A stretch of DNA of 64,000 nt from Phytophthora sp. 'mugwort'. Its lineage: Eukaryota; Oomycota; Peronosporomycetes; Peronosporales; Peronosporaceae. This document shows positions 1 through 10,318 of this stretch, piece after piece. The translations under genes and the position numbers were made by a program. How positions within the stretch are numbered: position 1 is the stretch's first letter; each line of letters begins with the position of its first letter. The notes beneath the pieces were generated by a model that was not told where the DNA came from, did not search any database, and was given only the letters and a program-made list of their open reading frames with translations. The stretch covers positions 124,001-188,000 of the forward strand of contig JAUCEF010000001.1 in assembly GCA_033558025.1 (NCBI GenBank), read 5' to 3'.

Positions 1-2
1 TT

Positions 3-179
3 GACCCCAATCCTTCTTCTGAGGAAGAAGCTCCGTCTGCAGAGTTCGCTCAAGCCACGATTTCAGCCTCGAGGGCGAGGCACATGCAGGAGCTGAGAGA
101 TGCCCAAGCAACGACGGCAATAAAACCAGATCCTCCTCTGTTGCTGCACCCACTGAATTATTTCGGAAACATCGATTAA
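3..179 (+). CDS. C-terminal end of an unrecognised protein (partial)
   Basis: An open frame enters from the left edge and stops with TAA after 58 residues. It is rich in acidic residues and alanine near the start and ends in NYFGNID. I do not recognise a domain. It may be the tail of a real gene or of a transposon ORF. The roughly 250 bases after it hold nothing I can identify before the MULE remnant begins on the other strand. Confidence 0.35.
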   Translation, partial: DPNPSSEEEAPSAEFAQATISASRARHMQELRDAQATTAIKPDPPLLLHPLNYFGNID

Positions 180-431
180 CTAATCGATCCGCAACACCTA
201 CGTTTTGGATGGAGGAGTTAATATATCATTTAAATATTTGTACTTGACCTTGTAGATTAGAATCGTAGTGCTACACCGCTGTATGAGCTGCGCTGAGGTA
301 ATTCATCTCCGGGGTTCCGGCGCTCGGTACAACTACGCGGCGTAGATCATTTCGAATACTCACATGCGACTCATCTTCGCTGCTATCGTCTATATTCATT
401 CACCTTTGACTCATTATCTGAGCTAGGCTCC

Positions 432-2193
432 TTATCTGGGAGGATAACAGGCTTCGGAATCCGAATGGAAGTATTTTTGGAGCTTGGCCCTCCCCAACTC
501 AACGTCCGTTTTGAAGTCGACGTATTGCCTCGCCAGTTTTTCGATCCCAACTATGAAATCTGGTAGGCTTGGGTGAGATACTTCGGAAACCTCATTAAGC
601 TCTCGATTAAGGCGTTCCAATGGGTTGTTGGTGCGACTAACAATTTCTGCGGTGAATAGCTCGATATTCCAAAGTTTAGGTGGGTATCTATCGATCCAGG
701 TGCGTTTGAAATACTTCCAAAATTGAGTCCTACACTTCGGACAAAGTCACTCCTGACTTAGCTCACAAATAAGAATTTTTTGTTTAACCCATGCGACACC
801 TTGTTTTTCCACTTTGTTTTGAGGGATGACTGGGAGCATGTCAAAGACTCCAAATTTCATTGCGATCTTACATTCGTCATCAGGAATTCTGTACTTCTTC
901 ATTTTCCTTCAACAGGCTTGTTTGAAATGAAACAAACAGCCGATGACAGTAGAATTTGGATAGTGATCACCAATTGCTCGAATCATGCCAGGCTCAAAGT
1001 CACAGTATGTGGATTCGGGATCCATCGCGTAGTCCATGGATTCTAGTATGTGTTGAAAAGTATGAAAGTACATTCCATATCGTTTGGAAGAACACAGAAC
1101 AAACGCGGCTGGGTAGTACCTTTTCGTAGCTCGATCGTAAGTTGAAAAAAAAACACTGCTTAAAATTTGGAGGCCACAACGGAAAGTGCCATCAATGAAA
1201 ACGGACGTTTTCTTTTACTTCAACATATTTAATAGCACCGGATGGACCCAACCAATTAAACGTTCACGTGTCTTAGCGCGCCGATCGTAGTACGAGTAGT
1301 GGAAAAGGAGAAAATTGGTTTGAGACCACAGAGAAACCTCGATCTGGCCTAAAACAGACCCACCAAATGCTTCAACTCTTCATGATTTACACGCCGAAGC
1401 ACTTTCTCTCTTGAAACTCCTATGAACGAACGATTCCGATCGGGATTACCGTAGAACTGGGCGCGTACAGTGTTCAAAATTTATCATTTCTGTTGCTGTT
1501 GTTGTTACCGATAAATTATCGACCTCTCGTTTCATTGCTTCTGTAACGTTGAGCGTGGTGCTGCGGTACTGTGATGCTCCTTTAATTGGTAGTGCGGATT
1601 GGCTGCATGTGTGGGGCACAAAGTTTGTGAAGATCCCTGGAGTTTGCCTGAATTCACACTTTCTGGGACATGCCGTGCTCCGATACGCACTGCATCGATA
1701 TGACAGCTTAACTGGAGGTTGAATTGGACTTGGTATACTTATACCCAGCGCTCCATCGAGTAGTACATCCTGTATGATGTCCAATATCTTGATCATCATC
1801 ACTTACTTGTTGATCACCACCAATTACAGTAACTACGCGATCAGATCCCACCAGGGTTGTCGTTTCACGTGTATCCTCATTTCTCTCATCCAAATCGTCG
1901 TCACCACCAAATTCGAACTCGTAGTCTTCTTGAAAACTAATCTGACTCCTTTCAATAGACAATTTTTCTGTGTTTAACTCCGAATCATGAGCAATCGCAC
2001 GGTCGCGATGAAGCGGGTTGAGCAAAAGTGCCATCGTACAACCTCTTTCGCTGATTGTCTCTAAACCGCGATCAAAATCTGAGCGGGCCGCCCCAACAAG
2101 TGGAGCAGGTTGTTGCATGGGCACCATGGCAGTTGTAGTAAACAGAACTTGCTCGTGTGTGGCCGGACCAGGCACCGCTGTATCAAAATACAA
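432..2193 (-). pseudogene. Degenerate MULE-type transposase
   Basis: Read on the minus strand, several frames together give the parts of a Mutator-like transposase in the right order. First come an acidic N-terminal stretch (about 2190-1710) and a FLYWCH-like zinc finger with spaced Cys and a His (about 1690-1600). Then comes the catalytic core: VFIDGTFRCG near 1180, CDFEPGMIRAIGDHYP near 1000-960, and GCLFHFKQAC ending just before a stop near 920. The C-terminal signature NNPLERLNRELNE lies near 620. The frame changes at least three times and there is an in-frame stop after FKQAC, so no intact protein is possible. The family call rests on the DGTF...DFE...FHFKQAC pattern. I did not find the terminal inverted repeats. 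Confidence 0.8.
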
Positions 2194-2576
2194 AACTTAC
2201 AGTGAGAATATGCTCACTTCACAGCATTTCAAACATTAGAACGCACTTCTTGTAGCTTGAGATCCACTCCGCATGTAATTTCCAACCTTGACGCTTCAAA
2301 CGTAGTAGCATATTGGATATGCTGCCTGGATGCACGCAGGCGTCGCTCTCTTGTCGAATGTAGACGACGCTCTATGCTAATTTGATAAACTATCACTGAA
2401 GGAAACTTCTCCTCGAAATTTCTCCTCGAAAGTCGTTATTAAAAACGACATCGTGACTTCTCGATGCCATCAGTTACTGCTTCAACGCTTTGCACGCTAA
2501 AGGGGTAACATGCCGGGTAATTTTGCCGCACTGCGTAATTCCTCCGAGTAATGTTGCCGTTTTGCTTATACAGATG

Positions 2577-2966
2577 CTACGAAGTAACCACAGATGCTAG
2601 CAAGTAACACCGTGACCTATTGTGACCTGACCTGGCGGTGACATGTTTTGGGCGCTTCCGTCTTCTCGGCGTGTGGGCGTGAGACAGCACAGCCTCTTCT
2701 TCCAGCGTTGTTTCTTCCTTCACGACCTCGTTCCGAGCTTGTGGTGGATAGTCGGGATTAACCGACCTTGTCGTCGAGGCTTCGTCGAGGCCTGCGAGCG
2801 TCGCAAGGCGGGCAAAGTTCTTAGCAGCTGTGCCTGTGCAGCCTTTGAACCGGTCCACTTTCGCGGGCGTGCTGTAACCTAGGATTGAGATGGACTGGTG
2901 CAGCACATAGATATACGTACAGACACGATAAGAACACAGAATCCCATCGAAGTGAAGGCACCGCAT
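2577..2966 (-). CDS. Unrecognised 129-codon ORF
   Basis: This ORF starts with an ATG and would give a basic C-terminal half with an RRRKRPK cluster. No family is recognised, and it lies between two dead transposons in a region with short repeated words such as AGATGCTA near 2573-2600. It is more likely a transposon fragment or chance ORF than a host gene. The rest of 2240-3376 shows no other feature. Confidence 0.2.
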   Translation of the reverse strand: MRCLHFDGILCSYRVCTYIYVLHQSISILGYSTPAKVDRFKGCTGTAAKNFARLATLAGLDEASTTRSVNPDYPPQARNEVVKEETTLEEEAVLSHAHTPRRRKRPKHVTARSGHNRSRCYLLASVVTS

Positions 2967-3379
2967 GAACTTACCTCGTGCGGGATCGGAATGCGGAATG
3001 CAAGCTGTCTGGGGTCCATATGCAATATGTATTACTGAGGGATGAAAGATTTCGCCATTTTCGTGGATGACGCGAGTCGCTATGTAGCACTACTCTTCAT
3101 GGAGAAACGGAGTGATATCTACGAAAAGTTCAGGTTGGACTACGAACGAGTAAAGAACACAGTTCGTATGAAAGACCTTTGACTGACGATGGTTTGGAGC
3201 TAGATGTACTCGGAGACGGAGAGGTAACCACTGAGAGCTGAATGATTTTGGCCAATCAGAACGGTCTTGCGATTTGCCGGCCGTTTAGCAAATGGCTCGA
3301 GTCTCCGGGAACCGTCCTGTTGAGCATGTACCGGTATTCCAACAGTAAGGATTCACATTGATCATCTGTACGTATAATA

Positions 3380-5260
3380 CCGTATTTGTCGGATCGAGTG
3401 AGACAAAAATTACTGGCTGAAAGCAAGTCCAAATTAAAACCTCATTAGGTTTTTTCGTGAGCAGCGCTTTCCGCGCCAATGGCACCCGTCCCGCACATCG
3501 ACACGTCCAGCATGCCGCGTAGGCCGAAGAACAAGAATAAGAAGAAGTATAAGGTACGGATGTCGCCCTGCCATTGTCTTCGCTTACAGAAACTAACCTG
3601 GCATCGTAGGGCGCGCTTTTTGAGCTCTTCGCTGTTGAAGCTGCCGCCACCTTTCACATCACCCGTGCTACTATATCCAAGTGGCGCAAGGACGCAGCTG
3701 AGCTAAGGGAAACTGCCTCAAAAGCACCTAACAAGTACTTTAAGTTGTCGGAGCCTAACAACTCCCGTTACATCCTCTATCCTGAGCTGTAAGCACGGTA
3801 ATACATGTTGTATGATGCTATGCAAATGCTATCTCGACGTATTAATTTTGTTTAATGTAATGTCTCTGTAGTTTACTCGAATGGATCCTTCTGATGCGGC
3901 AGTCAGAAGGCCTATGCGTCACAAATGAAGTGCATCATGCTGATGATTGCCAAGTTGATGCAGCGTTCTCTGCATCAAGAACGCGTTATGCCCTCCTGTC
4001 CTGGACAGTTCGCTTCTTAAAGCGGAACAAGCTGGTGGTCCGCCGCATCACGCATAAGAGTACCATGCGTAGAGCTGACATGCAGGTGCATTTTTATTTC
4101 AACTTTTCTTATTGTGACTGGCTGACTATATTTATTTTTTTGGCTGGTTTGAATTTGATTATTGGTACGAAATAGGAAATTGCTGACGTCTTCTCAAGAA
4201 CAATAAATGTTGAAGTTGAATAGGACAGGTTCTTTCCGCCGTGTTACACAGAAACAATACGGTACGACGGTCTCTTCAACATGGACCGAACAGGTGTTTG
4301 TATCGACAATCCTGGTCGTTTGACTGTCGATGTTCGTGGTGCCAAGAACGTTGATGTCGTATAAGGGATGGGAGACAATGGTACTCGCTGTAGTGTGTTT
4401 CTCTGCGCGTCTGCGTTGGGCAAAAACTGCCCGCGTTTGTGGTATTGTCCGGTGTCCCAGGAGCAGACGTGTACACGGAAGTGTCCAACCCTAACTGGGG
4501 CCACCCAGTGTTGTTCACACCACCCAACAAAAGGCGTGGTGTGACCACGCTACAATGATGAATGGATTGAGGAGGTTTGTATTGCAATTTCACAAATGTT
4601 CTATTAATCGAAATGTTTTACTTACAACTGGTGTGATGTTATGGCTTTATTAGATATGGACACCATTAGTTGAAGGGTGCCGTATGCTAATGCTGGACAG
4701 TCTGCGAGCCATAAGATGGAGTCGTGAAGCAGCACCTTGAGGAGACCTGCTGCACGAAGGTGTAGTATATCCCTCCGGGAATTACCGGGCTCAGTCAACC
4801 TATGGACGTGAGTGTAATGCACTCCTTCAAGAGCAAGATACAGTACGTTCCGCTCATCTTTGCTGTTCGACTTGTCTTAACTTCTAACGCCGAATATGCT
4901 CAGGGATCTGTATCTCGAATGGCACAGGGACCACGACTTCGCTAAAAACGCGAGCGAGCGACGTTTACCTCTATCTCATACTATCGGTAAGGCTTGGGAA
5001 CAGGTGGACAGGAAGTCCATTATTAGCGGCTTTAGAAAGGCAAACCATATCCCAGTGAGCCCTCGCGATGCGAGCGGCAGATTCAGAACTCATTTGCTAC
5101 CGTCTCCGCAAGATGCTGTTGTCCACGAGTAACGCCACAATAGATATTCTCTTTTTACTTGAAATTGTTGGAGGTTTTGATGTCCATCAGAAGGGGTGTC
5201 ACCCTTATGTATCCGATGTATCACTTGAGCGGAATGTATCATTCGATCCGACAAATACGG
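3380..5260 (+). mobile_element. pogo/Tigger-like DNA transposon, inactive
   Basis: The element is bounded by perfect 18-bp inverted repeats, CCGTATTTGTCGGATCGA at 3380-3397 and its reverse complement at 5243-5260. Each is flanked directly by TA, the target site of the Tc1/mariner/pogo group. The length of 1.88 kb is normal for a pogo element. A broken transposase of the matching superfamily lies inside. The boundaries come from the repeats and agree with the coding content. Confidence 0.85.
3479..5090 (+). pseudogene. pogo/Tigger-like transposase (DDE_1 type), broken
   Basis: Fragments in successive frames follow the usual order. A basic N-terminus is followed by a helix-turn-helix with ATISKWRKDAAELRE (about 3650-3710). 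A second DNA-binding half contains FLKRNKLVVRRITHK (about 4010-4060). The DDE domain has FNMDRTGVCIDNP (about 4270-4310) and a VFLCAS block (about 4398). A GITGLSQPMDV-like block appears near 4775-4805 and PRDASGRFR near 5060-5090. Stops and frameshifts occur at several points, for example a stop right after NVDVV near 4360. A possible intron (GTACGG to CGTAG, about 3553-3609) may explain one frame change but not the rest. Confidence 0.8.
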
Positions 5261-5498
5261 TATTTCAGACAGGGTAGGCGATACGCTCGATCTGCTGTGT
5301 GTGCCACACCGCGCCATGAACGTCTCTTCGAAGCGACATTTGCCTCATTGCCTCACTCACAACGAGCGACACTTTTAAATCTTCGACTCGAGTAGGAGAG
5401 AGTCCTTAGCTGGTACGATAACGCCTGCAGCAACACAGCAGGACAATTCGGGCATCTGAGACGCTTCGTGTCCGTAACCGCAAGCTCAACCGCTTGCG

Positions 5499-5510
5499 TC
5501 ATTCCTGAAA
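5499..5510 (+). promoter_or_regulatory. Initiator-like sequence before the DUF4833 gene
   Basis: TCATTCCTGAAA lies 34 bases before the ATG at 5544 and resembles the core of the oomycete initiator (TCATTYY followed by an A-rich stretch). The match is partial and no transcript start is known. Confidence 0.3.
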
Positions 5511-5543
5511 CAGCGGCCTCCAGACCAGACCCGATAGACCAGC

Positions 5544-6152
5544 ATGAGCGGTGAGCACCACGAAAAGCACTACTTCACTGACGAGTTCCCCGACCACGAA
5601 TACCAATGTACAACCGATTCTTCCCACCCCCAGACGCCGCTGTGGCCGGCCTATCTTCCAGTGAACCAAGACCGAATCGTCGTCTTCGAGCGCAGCAAGA
5701 ACGCGCAGCTTGTCGTGTACTCGGCCAACTTCTGCGACAAGAAGCGCTGTGAACTGGACCACAAGTGGCCGCTGGACATTAACTGGCAGAGCTTCGGTTG
5801 GACGTCTCATCCGACGAGCAACTCTACCGGAATGATCGAGCGCAGACTAGCCTGGGGGTATTCGCACAAGGCTGTAGAACCAGAGCGCCTCGTTGCCGTT
5901 GAAGCGGTCGGTACCAGTTACACCGTGACGCTGAACGCGCTGCCCAGTCGTCCTGCCCTACTTTATATCGACGCTAAAGGGCGGGTCATCCTACAAGCCA
6001 CAATCAACGGTGCCCCATCCCGCCTCTGGAAGATATACGTGAAAACGAGCAACGCGCTTGCGTTTGTCCCCAAAGTGCTGTACGTCGATCTCTACGGCAC
6101 GCACGTCGACGATGACCACGCCACCTACGAGCGCATCACTGTCTCATCCTAA
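5544..6152 (+). CDS. DUF4833 domain protein
   Basis: This is an intronless gene of 202 residues with an ATG start. Almost the whole protein fits the DUF4833 pattern: an opening block with RIVVFERSKNAQLVVYSANF (about residues 43-62), a central ERRLAWGY motif (about 99-106), and a C-terminal half ending in a Lys-rich strand and a predicted beta segment. DUF4833 has no assigned reaction. No signal peptide or membrane segment is visible, so a cytosolic location is inferred. It converges on the VPS45 gene with about 150 bases between the stop codons. Recognition of the domain is by pattern and not by search. Confidence 0.75.
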   Translation: MSGEHHEKHYFTDEFPDHEYQCTTDSSHPQTPLWPAYLPVNQDRIVVFERSKNAQLVVYSANFCDKKRCELDHKWPLDINWQSFGWTSHPTSNSTGMIERRLAWGYSHKAVEPERLVAVEAVGTSYTVTLNALPSRPALLYIDAKGRVILQATINGAPSRLWKIYVKTSNALAFVPKVLYVDLYGTHVDDDHATYERITVSS

Positions 6153-6305
6153 TTTAGAACCTGAAGTAGATGTTTGGCATGCACGCATCTCAGTCTTATA
6201 TCTACAACTCACCCAAATAGAAATACATCATTCCTTCTCGTTACCTCGTTAAGCAAGCTCAATTTCCTCCTTTGTCGTCAATCGTCTTCTGCTTCTTCAA
6301 CGCGT

Positions 6306-8183
6306 CTACAGTTTCTTCCTATCGTAGTTCCAGTTGGTATTCGAGCCACCGTGGCCATGCGGAGGAGATAGGTTGTAAGCGATCGCTACCTCCTCGAGGA
6401 AACTAGTCGAATTGTGAATGCACGACCCGCCAAGCAGAATGCGTTGGCTTGAATTTGACAAAGCCGCCTTCTGGTTGAGCTCAGCCACCTTCATCGATTC
6501 TTCAAAGGTGACACCACCGCACACGAATACAATCACGTCACGCACGCGCTTCACACCGTTGCTTCCGCTGAGGTCAGTCGAGGTTGCTGCTGCAGCGCCA
6601 CCATTCACAACGCCAAATTCTTGGTCCAGCAATTGCCCCTTCAAAATTAACTCCAACTTCTTAGCAAGAGGTGGCACGTGCTGTGCGTATACGTTCGGAA
6701 CGCCTTGTACACCCTGCGTCACTGCTTTCATAAACTTCTTCAAACCAGCGCGATCACCATACAAGTCACCCTGGCGAGCTTTTTGTCCACCAAACTTCAG
6801 GAATGCGTCAATTAGCGCCACGCGATCAGACGATAGACCGCCTCCTTGTGGGGCCGCCAGCAACTCTTTAATCGCCTTGAGCTGAACCGAGCTATGCGTT
6901 TCGTAGCGCAGTGCATACAAAATCGCCAAACGCAGTTTGTTAGCCGGCTTTACCTGCGCATCCTTCAGCTTTGCTACCACATCACGGAAGTGCGTGTTGT
7001 GATCATCTCCGCAGGCAAGTTCTTGCTCCAGTTGGCTCACATCCATGAGTCCATCAATTTCCACACGACGAGCTAACTCGCCCATAAGCGTCACATGCTT
7101 CGATACAGTAACCGACTGAGATCGGAAAGCCGGGTAGTTCTCCAAGAAACGTTGCATGTCATCGATTGACTGGATATTCTCGTGGGTCTGAGTCTGCACC
7201 TGATACTTGTCCACAAGCTGCTTCACGGCCATGCCTAGGTCACCAAAGTTCGCGTTCACCTGCTGGGCAAAGAAATCATCCGAAGTTGAAGACAGCACAA
7301 GCTCCGTCATGTCCTTACGCACATTAGGCGCATCGCGGAGATCCACGCGGTTTTCGTGCAGTCCGAGCAGTTCATGCACCATGGCCTGATAACACCACTG
7401 TGTCAGCAGCGGTGTCACGGGGTCATCTTTGCGGTCCAGCACATACACTAGCGGGGTCACCTCTGGTCGTCTGAAATCAAAGAGTCCATCCTGCTCCAGC
7501 TGCATCCTCGCCGATACCTCACGTGCCAGTTTCTCGGCGACTTCCGAGCCTTTCGCATACCGTATCGTCGGCCTCTTTTTCGTCGAGAGAAGCACCGACA
7601 GTAGCCCTTCCACACTTCTCTGAAACAACTGCGGGGGCGTCAATTTGGTCTTGTCCACTGGGTCCGTCGTCAGAACTCCCGCCGTCGCAGTGGACAGCAG
7701 CCCTCCTCCAGGAGTAGCTGTAGGCATCTTCACACTGAGCTGGATGGAATTGCGCAGGCCAAAGTCGTAGAGCGAGTCGTTAACCGCCAGGTAGTCAGCG
7801 TAGTACTCCTGGATTTGCACCACGACCTCCTTCTCGTCGGCTTCAGCGAGCTTCTCGAGCGCCTCGACGGGCAGGATGTTGGAGAAGAAGAGGTGGTAGC
7901 GGCCGTACTTTGGCGCCTTGAGCTCTCGGCGCAGCAGCTCCACATTCCGTGCCGTGGGACGCACGAACACGGCGGCCTTAAGGTGTAGCATGGACTCGTG
8001 TGCGGTGTCCAGCTGCTCCACGAGGAACACCTCGCGCTGCAAGATGTGCGACTGGGACATGACCATGCTGATCACGCTCTTGGTGTCGGCGTCTAGCAGC
8101 AACGCCTTCATCCCCTCTAGCTGCGGGTCCGATATGATTTTCTCCAGGTAGTTCTTCACGCCGGCGATCGCGTCCATGGCCAT
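6306..8183 (-). CDS. VPS45: VPS45, Sec1/Munc18-family vesicle fusion protein
   Basis: SM proteins bind syntaxin-type SNAREs. VPS45 acts with its endosomal/trans-Golgi syntaxin to allow Golgi-to-endosome fusion. The product has 625 residues, slightly longer than the family's usual 560-600, and has no intron. The N-terminus AIAGVKNYLEKI, the YHLFFSNILP segment and the following EKLAEADEKEVVVQIQEYYADY stretch are characteristic of VPS45 rather than the Sec1 or Sly1 branches. DRKDDPVTPLLTQWCYQAM is the conserved central block. The ATG at 8183 is preferred because the open frame upstream (to 8228) has only a GTG. A Gly/Ala-rich insertion near residues 520-550 is the only unusual part. Confidence 0.93.
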   Translation of the reverse strand: MAMDAIAGVKNYLEKIISDPQLEGMKALLLDADTKSVISMVMSQSHILQREVFLVEQLDTAHESMLHLKAAVFVRPTARNVELLRRELKAPKYGRYHLFFSNILPVEALEKLAEADEKEVVVQIQEYYADYLAVNDSLYDFGLRNSIQLSVKMPTATPGGGLLSTATAGVLTTDPVDKTKLTPPQLFQRSVEGLLSVLLSTKKRPTIRYAKGSEVAEKLAREVSARMQLEQDGLFDFRRPEVTPLVYVLDRKDDPVTPLLTQWCYQAMVHELLGLHENRVDLRDAPNVRKDMTELVLSSTSDDFFAQQVNANFGDLGMAVKQLVDKYQVQTQTHENIQSIDDMQRFLENYPAFRSQSVTVSKHVTLMGELARRVEIDGLMDVSQLEQELACGDDHNTHFRDVVAKLKDAQVKPANKLRLAILYALRYETHSSVQLKAIKELLAAPQGGGLSSDRVALIDAFLKFGGQKARQGDLYGDRAGLKKFMKAVTQGVQGVPNVYAQHVPPLAKKLELILKGQLLDQEFGVVNGGAAAATSTDLSGSNGVKRVRDVIVFVCGGVTFEESMKVAELNQKAALSNSSQRILLGGSCIHNSTSFLEEVAIAYNLSPPHGHGGSNTNWNYDRKKL

Positions 8184-8470
8184 GTTTGCTGAGCTTCCTC
8201 TTCCTGATAGTCGGGTCGGACCTTCCACGTTAAAAATTCTAACCTAGAATTGGGAGCTGAAAATATCCGTTGTGCTGGAACCTGTTATTTAAACTCTTCT
8301 GTTTCAGTCAGACCAAATATGAATTATCACAGTTTAGTTGAAGTTGGTGCATAACGGGTTGGCATTATTAGGCTTAATCGCTTGGTGCAATTGGCAATGG
8401 CTCCACCGCTTATTGTGCTGCTGGATGCTCACTTAACTTATTATTTTCCTACTAGCCGTCCAGCAGCGCA

Positions 8471-10015
8471 CTAACACTCCACGATCACAGCGAGACTCCA
8501 ACACGCGGTGACGATGGCGACCAGACTGATCACGACGGAGGCAACGCGATCCATGCGTGTGGCATCTTCGCCGCATAGATGCCAATAGAAGACGCAGGGA
8601 AGTACGAGGGCCAGAAGTGCCGTGGGTACCAGCATCCACGCGAAGACGTCGATCGTGCTGGGTGCCGTAAAGTAGCCCAATAGAAGCGTCGTAAGCACCA
8701 AAACGCTCCGGCAGAGCACGCGTGCAGTGGTCTCAACGCCTCCACACCGTTCTTCTTGGTCATCCTGAAGAGCAGGGCTGGAGGTAACAAACGGCAGGGC
8801 CCCGGCGGCAGCAGCTGCTTCGACTGGGCTGTTGCGACCGCTTCCACTCGGAGTTTGCACGATCCACTGCTCGAACGCACGCTGGAGGGGAAACAAGGTA
8901 ACTGTGTACGATAGCAACAGGTGAATACTATACAGTACAATGGCCAGGTTACGCACGACGGCGTTGCGCATATTGAAGAAGACCGGTGCTTGCAGCGTCG
9001 CACCGTAAACGGCATACGTGACGCAGCAAATGGGCAGATACAATAGCGCTGTAGCCCCCAACTTTGTGCGAGCAACCACGGAGCTGCACTGGCCTGGATT
9101 TGCCATGGAATCATACAACGTAGGTATGATCGAGTGGCCGAACAGTCCACCGAGAAGCAGCGAGAAAGTGTACGAAAGTTTTCCCATCATCGTCACGTTC
9201 GAGAGGTCGGGCGTCACAAACACAAAGTCCGAATGCTCCAAAGCAATCTGCTTGAGGGGGTACATGGCGTCGCCTAGAATAACTGACTCGATCCAAAAGC
9301 TGATGGCCACATTCACGGCCGACAGAACTGCGAGCGCCTTTAACGAGGGCACGAGTACTTGGAACCACACACACACTGCGACCAAAACCATAACTGTGCC
9401 AAACTGAAGCCCCAGAACATCCACCAGACACGACGACGCCAACGCCAGGTACCCGGTGGACAGAATCAGAAAAGACGAGTGCACCAGCACACTCGTGACC
9501 GCCTTCCCGGGTGCACCGAAACACTCGTGTCCGAGGTCGCTGTATGAGACGCTGGTGCCTCTCAGCCAGCCCACGGCCTCCAGCGCATCCACTAGTAGTT
9601 TGGAAGTGTACGCGCTCACCGCCGCAGCCGCGACGAGCAGCAACACGCCGTACCAGTTGATCTCCACGAGAGCCAGGGGCAGACACAACATGCCTGTGCC
9701 CGTGATGAATGACAGGAGGTGATAGAACGTCTGCCAGTTCGATAGCTTGTTGGACGTGGAGGACACCACAGGTATCGCCACCGACGGCGGCCAGGACGGC
9801 GATATGTCTCGCGGCGAGTCCTTCATGTTGTGGCTGAACGTTGTACCATAGTTGGCTCGGTCGCTGCCCAGCAGCGAGAAGGCGCCGACGGCGGCCCCGC
9901 GGCCATCGAAACTGCCGTCATAGCCGTTGTAGGCCCTCGACGGCTGCTGCTGCCGCTGGGTGGGCGGCACCAGGCGCTGCGTCTCGAAGCTGCGGCCCAT
10001 GCGCTCGCCAGCCAT
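8471..10015 (-). CDS. Amino acid/auxin permease (AAAP) family transporter
   Basis: This is an intronless gene of 514 residues. A polar N-terminal tail of about 85 residues, rich in Gly, Arg and Ser, is probably cytosolic. It is followed by about 11 hydrophobic segments. The first contains the family hallmark FITGTGMLCLPLAL, the helix-break motif of amino-acid/proton symporters. A GGLFGHSIIPTLYDSM block in the middle matches the conserved region of the vacuolar and plasma-membrane branches. A Ser/Gly-rich loop with DDQEERCGG (about residues 400-425) separates the last helices. Substrate cannot be read from sequence. It is encoded on the same strand as VPS45 and the MOT1-type gene, but with separate intergenic gaps and no sign of co-transcription. 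Confidence 0.88.
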   Translation of the reverse strand: MAGERMGRSFETQRLVPPTQRQQQPSRAYNGYDGSFDGRGAAVGAFSLLGSDRANYGTTFSHNMKDSPRDISPSWPPSVAIPVVSSTSNKLSNWQTFYHLLSFITGTGMLCLPLALVEINWYGVLLLVAAAAVSAYTSKLLVDALEAVGWLRGTSVSYSDLGHECFGAPGKAVTSVLVHSSFLILSTGYLALASSCLVDVLGLQFGTVMVLVAVCVWFQVLVPSLKALAVLSAVNVAISFWIESVILGDAMYPLKQIALEHSDFVFVTPDLSNVTMMGKLSYTFSLLLGGLFGHSIIPTLYDSMANPGQCSSVVARTKLGATALLYLPICCVTYAVYGATLQAPVFFNMRNAVVRNLAIVLYSIHLLLSYTVTLFPLQRAFEQWIVQTPSGSGRNSPVEAAAAAGALPFVTSSPALQDDQEERCGGVETTARVLCRSVLVLTTLLLGYFTAPSTIDVFAWMLVPTALLALVLPCVFYWHLCGEDATRMDRVASVVISLVAIVTACWSLAVIVEC

Positions 10016-10261
10016 GTCGGATCCCGTTTCGCTGTGCGGCGCTCGGACTCAAGAGCGACAAGCGGTTGAATCTTGTGCTCCAGCGGGATTGGGAGCCCTT
10101 ACTACCTTTGAAGGTTTTAACGTCTGGTTCTGCTTCAAGCTGAGTCCAGCGATCTCCAGCGACCAAGCAGCGCTGCAGGCAATAGACGGAGCTATCGTCC
10201 ACAGATCGAATGGTCGTGTGGTGCACACTATTACCTCTCTAATCTGCTGTGAATACTATAA

Positions 10262-10318
10262 ATCGCCTTTACGCGAACTTGACGTTGAAGTGTCGCCTTT
10301 ACGCGAACTTGAAGTGCT
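10262..10318. repeat. Two-copy direct repeat over the end of the MOT1-type gene
   Basis: The word TCGCCTTTACGCGAACTTGA occurs twice, about 30 bases apart. The second copy overlaps the stop codon and last codons of the transporter gene at 10299. It looks like a recent local duplication, and the current stop may have been set by it. Confidence 0.6.
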
